Below are positions 7,201-8,901 of a stretch of DNA of 8,901 nucleotides, in pieces. This DNA is from Candidatus Altarchaeales archaeon (GTDB taxonomy: Archaea; Altiarchaeota; Altiarchaeia; IMC4; SCGC-AAA252-I15): NCBI GenBank assembly GCA_014729705.1, contig WJJK01000004.1:1-8901 (forward strand), written 5' to 3'. Each line of letters starts with the position of its first letter. Positions within the stretch are counted from its first letter, which is position 1. Both the position numbers and the translations under genes were made by a program. The notes under the pieces were generated by a model, which searched no databases, was not told the DNA's origin, and saw only the letters and a program-made list of their open reading frames with translations.

Positions 7201-7462
7201 TCCTAGACCGGACATTAGATACGCGGGTCTCCCATTAACGGGTGTTACAGACGGCTACAAGAAGGTTTACCAGACCTATCTTGTCAGTCGCTCTGGTAAG
7301 GACCTTCTTACCGGCGACCCAAACCTTACAGGGAGACTGTATTTAGTAGTGGTCTCTGGTGAGACGATGGATGCGAATGAAAACGTGCTCACGACGTTCT
7401 CAGACACGGACACAGTAGATGTGTTCGAGCTTGTTGGACGGCCGGTCATAAAGGCTGATTAG
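4226..7462 (+). CDS. Giant baseplate or tail-fibre-type phage virion protein
   Basis: The product is 1078 residues. Near the N-terminus, residues 17-42 read DRSLDNVVFLDNRPPL then SSEWNL, a pattern I associate with the attachment end of large baseplate or fibre proteins that begin with a 'nVvF..grPPL.sE.N' segment. Residues 131-143 (YDFVFLEVWRKLV) resemble the 'D-x-V-F-L-E-V-W' strand often seen shortly after it. A charged, probably helical stretch at about 315-345 separates the N-terminal region from long beta-rich, Thr/Ser/Gly-rich regions. Residues about 822-893 form a well-preserved phage beta-module: Thr-Gly-Thr-Ala-Thr-Phe, GVGTKW, KAGDYIRVSG, FRILTVTDDTNLVL, then SYEIVRL. This kind of module recurs in many phage tail proteins. 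No enzymatic motif, signal peptide or membrane segment is evident, so a structural rather than receptor-degrading role is favoured. Two strong DNA inverted repeats lie inside the gene (5047-5072 and 6486-6513). Family assignment is from recalled patterns. Confidence 0.9.
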   Translation: MADNFSTEQSRVLTVSDRSLDNVVFLDNRPPLSSEWNLINQIGNDKAQRELRLGYPSGWVKVGDILDGVAETNALSGQVVANSSYTANTFKLISRDDNVAVVNGWPVLVQGTSSSDDNNVITLSSPGGQLYDFVFLEVWRKLVSYNDSLYPYGNVTQTPYTNNEIYYSAVGAETTKRVQIQYRIRSKSINTVLDAESDVFSTVDIYPIGGRTTGEYTFNTFKRYGSDDAGLYIAGDGSSTSQSELATVDGYVYAIPMFLVARRVQTTSIFNATQLRNTYVTKQLQSDGYRLDRPDSKLADVVYADDIVDFRHKILTSGKELEETLDRTVDKLVAGNLTTALKRSYDADGQASSAATGGSSLMKVERVNSTGSDNIPNIGTGDSWRRAYTNAEVTLDHNVIEVPKNNGSQWAAGTITISSFFSKSYGSIASVDGVYSAGAKPLGALVTGVTYSTTTITINPTSNLIGTDKTVYMEFTFKYAASDSGFKDVPKEFLEFSKGTYLPIATHDNDVLLRFNDSQELLDFGSNPGVHDPGDTSVNDALHYAGGNYTEEVNIGHDMVIYRTSNGSAKVTLNLSSSKLNGYYIHGVKSVQLASGGNPLNFSVTRAITGSTDTITSYTITVAGYANTNLKIALYTGSINIGTIYSAANSFKFFELNKQGRGIIDTYEMIDVRVTEGTPLGTYTIDTGDKPIIAFATKARTDSGYTVGTPFAFKESDGTLVEFTNTLFNRDLPVLDSSAYTTTLLPTRVTFNAPASSGTLRVPVLVHSYVTAAETPYNCFYKMNPYQGILSSTSSYYGKFVLEGKAIVTTLGSGAISNYSYSTGTATFTSGSRAIAGVGTKWSKHIKAGDYIRVSGKSLYFRILTVTDDTNLVLAENFQGSLTGSLSYEIVRLDVPQDGISNVIDRMPTYFVSDSTGSYITDYRGKSVEMSLDGYDTTLLLTKPAIKRQDPMVARVNDFKIGSGSKTNIRGRYDFVLSDSTNEAYKLSPDGNPRPDIRYAGLPLTGVTDGYKKVYQTYLVSRSGKDLLTGDPNLTGRLYLVVVSGETMDANENVLTTFSDTDTVDVFELVGRPVIKAD
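5047..5072. repeat. Perfect 11-bp inverted repeat with 4-base loop inside gene 4
   Basis: GCTTCGTAACA at 5047-5057 and TGTTACGAAGC at 5062-5072 are exact reverse complements around the loop CTTA. In mRNA this would be a stable hairpin within codons for TQLRNTYVTKQLQ. No T-run follows, so it is not a normal intrinsic terminator. It may be chance, an mRNA structure that slows translation, or a protein-binding site. Confidence 0.85.
6486..6513. repeat. Two overlapping short hairpins inside gene 4
   Basis: CCGCT (6486-6490) pairs with AGCGG (6494-6498) around TCT. GGAACCC (6497-6503) pairs with AGGGTTCC's GGGTTCC (6507-6513) around TTA, a 7-bp perfect stem. The two share bases 6497-6498, so they would stack or compete. 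They lie in codons for an Ala-Pro-Ala-Ser-Ser-Gly-Thr linker between beta regions. No T-run follows. Confidence 0.7.
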
Positions 7463-7464
7463 TT

Positions 7465-8760
7465 ATGGTGGATAAGAAAAGAATACATGGTGTCCTAAAA
7501 AGAGTCTTTGCGGCTAAGCAAGAGCAGGACACCCAGGATCCTACAGCGCCTGTTAATCCTGAGACGCCAGCGCCTCAGGCACCTCAGGTCGCTGCCAATC
7601 GGAAGCGTTACTACTTTTTCGATGCGCAGCCCGAGAATGCTATAAGTTTCACTGCTCTTAAGGATATACTACAGGGACAGTCCGCTGAGAAGCAAGCTCT
7701 TATACAAAAGTTACAAGGGGGCAATAGTGGCCCGTATATGGCTGACTATTTTCAGTGGAAGAAAGTAGTCGTGGCTACGAATCAATATAGCCAGGATGGT
7801 AAGAGTTATGTGGTGTATGAGTGTGACTTGTCTCCTTTTGGATCAAAGATTGTAGGTACTGAGAAAGTTACTCCTCAAGATGCAGGTACGACCGCGGAAC
7901 AGATTGAGAAGGACTTCTTATTGTTCGAGGATAAGAGGGGTAACAGTAACATCATCAATCCTGATAAGTCCGGGGAGTCTGTTTATATCGACGCTGAGCC
8001 TCCAGGAAATATCGCGCGAATAGTTTTGTCCGGCGCGCAGCCTGCAGGCAACCTTATGAATTATGATAATTTTGAACGTAAGTATGACCAATATCACATA
8101 TGGGTACCGAATTTATCGCAACTTATGTTACCAAATATGGAACAGCCCCAAAATGATGATGTCCCTGGAGGCCATTATCGTGGAGGGCAAAAAGCATACA
8201 ATCAGTTTGTTAAGCCGTTTGAACAAGAGGCAGAGAAGCAACAGCAGGTTCAGAAGCCTGACCAGCCCTCTCTCGGTGAGCAGATTGAACAGGATAAGTC
8301 CGATGTATTCGAGCCTGTAGATCAGCAGTCTCAGGAACCGAACAAGGGGGACTACGTGGACAAGAAAGCAGCCGAAAAAGATAAGAAGAAAGCCAAGGGA
8401 GACTTTTCCTCAGAGCCATACTCTGGAGGTACTAATGTCATGCAACAGCTCGTCAAAGATCAGAGAGCTTGTATGAATATACGTCGTGCGGCACGGAATG
8501 TTGTAGCTGCCTATCAATCGGTAACGCCAGCTACCTCACCGACTTCTACTAATTCCAACAAACCTAAGATAGAAGTCACGCACGATCCAAAGAAGAACAA
8601 AGAAAAAGCCCAGGCTTTGGAAGACTATGCAGAGAAGCAGGAACAGCTTCAAGCAGAGATAAAAAAGGTGCAAGAACAAACGACGAATACCTTCAATAAA
8701 CAGTCGTCTCTTATACCTTCTAAGACTAAGCAGAGCGTTATCCGTCGTTTTATGCAATAA
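7465..8760 (+). CDS. Unrecognised Gln/Lys/Pro-rich phage protein with C-terminal coiled coil
   Basis: The 431-residue product matches no family I recognise. A basic N-terminus (1-17) is followed by a Pro/Ala/Gln-rich linker at 27-43. Residues about 47-220 form the likely folded domain, with strands (SYVVYECDL at 114-122, ARIVLSG at 184-190, YHIWVPNLSQLMLP at 210-223) and few low-complexity stretches. Residues about 225-315 are hydrophilic, rich in Gln, Glu, Asp, Lys and Pro, and probably disordered. A short amphipathic basic helix follows at about 334-350 (ACMNIRRAARNVVAAYQ), then a Ser/Thr/Pro linker, and a highly charged helix at about 376-405 likely to form a coiled coil. It starts 2 bases after gene 4's stop; AAGG at 7451-7454 is a weak ribosome site 10 bases away, so coupling to gene 4 is likely. 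It could be a minor virion protein, scaffold-like or assembly factor; no evidence favours one. Confidence 0.87.
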   Translation: MVDKKRIHGVLKRVFAAKQEQDTQDPTAPVNPETPAPQAPQVAANRKRYYFFDAQPENAISFTALKDILQGQSAEKQALIQKLQGGNSGPYMADYFQWKKVVVATNQYSQDGKSYVVYECDLSPFGSKIVGTEKVTPQDAGTTAEQIEKDFLLFEDKRGNSNIINPDKSGESVYIDAEPPGNIARIVLSGAQPAGNLMNYDNFERKYDQYHIWVPNLSQLMLPNMEQPQNDDVPGGHYRGGQKAYNQFVKPFEQEAEKQQQVQKPDQPSLGEQIEQDKSDVFEPVDQQSQEPNKGDYVDKKAAEKDKKKAKGDFSSEPYSGGTNVMQQLVKDQRACMNIRRAARNVVAAYQSVTPATSPTSTNSNKPKIEVTHDPKKNKEKAQALEDYAEKQEQLQAEIKKVQEQTTNTFNKQSSLIPSKTKQSVIRRFMQ

Positions 8761-8762
8761 CA

Positions 8763-8791
8763 GTAACTTAGAGTGTATCGTTACCATTTTT
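8763..8791 (+). terminator. Weak hairpin plus T-run after gene 5
   Basis: GTAAC (8763-8767) can pair with GTTAC (8780-8784) across a 12-base loop, followed by TTTTT at 8787-8791. The stem is only 5 bp and the loop is large, so by itself it would terminate poorly. It lies 3 bases past the stop of gene 5. Confidence 0.25.
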
Positions 8792-8823
8792 GGATTGTTT
8801 GTGCTGTGTTTTATTTTTGGAAC

Positions 8824-8852
8824 ATACAAGGATGCGTAAGTCCTTGTATTTT
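8824..8852 (+). terminator. Probable intrinsic terminator of the structural gene cluster
   Basis: ATACAAGGA (8824-8832) pairs perfectly with TCCTTGTAT (8841-8849), a 9-bp stem with an 8-base loop, followed at once by a short T-run (8849-8852). It is oriented for + strand transcription and lies 63 bases past the stop of gene 5. The stem is only moderately GC-rich and the T-run is short, so termination may be partial. Confidence 0.6.
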
Positions 8853-8901
8853 AAAAACGTATAGCATTTTTTCTTAGAAATTGCTTTATTCTAGATTGAC
8901 C
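8853..8901. other. AT-rich end of window without a recognisable gene
   Basis: No start codon with a ribosome site or clear -35/-10 pair is visible. A weak interrupted hairpin (AGCA 8863-8866 with TGCT 8882-8885, TTTC 8870-8873 with GAAA 8877-8880) is followed by a T-rich run. The stretch is probably a leader before the next gene, beyond the right edge. Confidence 0.4.

Noticed and set aside
8536..8829. 97-codon open frame on the - strand over the end of gene 5 and the terminator region
   Set aside because: Its Leu/Phe-rich product is the antisense of the Lys/Gln-rich 3' end of gene 5, and its 5' end starts inside the left arm of the probable terminator hairpin. The apparent hydrophobic segment is therefore a by-product.
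8832..8864. Short ATG-initiated frame overlapping the terminator hairpin
   Set aside because: Only 10 codons, with no properly spaced ribosome site.
1..8901. Search for accessory systems (defence, toxin-antitoxin, CRISPR, mobile elements, tRNA, retron-like RNA)
   Set aside because: No repeat arrays, transposase or reverse transcriptase motifs, small paired genes or tRNA-like folds were seen; all coding capacity is taken by the five structural-type genes.

Overview
The window is best read as part of the virion-structure (late) region of a tailed bacteriophage or a closely related prophage. Five long open reading frames lie head to tail on the + strand. They fill nearly the whole window and are separated by 0 to about 80 bases. 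They use bacterial-type Shine-Dalgarno sites and ordinary TAA/TAG stops. No integrase, transposase, tRNA, rRNA or CRISPR array is visible. The encoded proteins are large, rich in beta-forming residues, Thr, Ser, Gly, Tyr and Asn, and poor in Cys, as expected for tail, baseplate or fibre proteins. The host cannot be named from the sequence; the large structural proteins suggest a fairly large phage, but that is inference.

Layout. Bases 1-66 hold either the end of an upstream gene or the upstream part of the first large gene. Gene 1 (67-2556) is an 829-residue structural protein in two halves joined by a Pro/Asp linker, with an EF-hand-like loop. An 82-base gap (2557-2638) holds an AT-rich stretch and a good ribosome site. 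Gene 2 (2639-3217) is a 192-residue beta-rich protein with a layout familiar from small phage tail or baseplate proteins. Gene 3 (3218-4213) starts directly after the stop of gene 2; it is a basic, helical, unrecognised protein. Gene 4 (4226-7462) is a 1078-residue baseplate- or fibre-type protein whose C-terminal third carries a phage beta-module also visible in weaker form near the N-terminus of gene 1. Gene 5 (7465-8760) is a Gln/Lys/Pro-rich protein with a predicted coiled coil. The last 141 bases are T-rich, hold at least one terminator-like hairpin, and probably end the operon.

How the genes may work together: genes 1, 2 and 4 look like virion components that assemble together. Genes 3 and 5 are less typical of finished virion proteins and could be assembly factors, connectors or minor virion proteins. 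The shared module and tight co-transcription support a joint role in the tail tip or baseplate. I saw no defence, toxin-antitoxin or other accessory system. The novelty here lies in the unassigned proteins and in two strong intragenic hairpins in gene 4.
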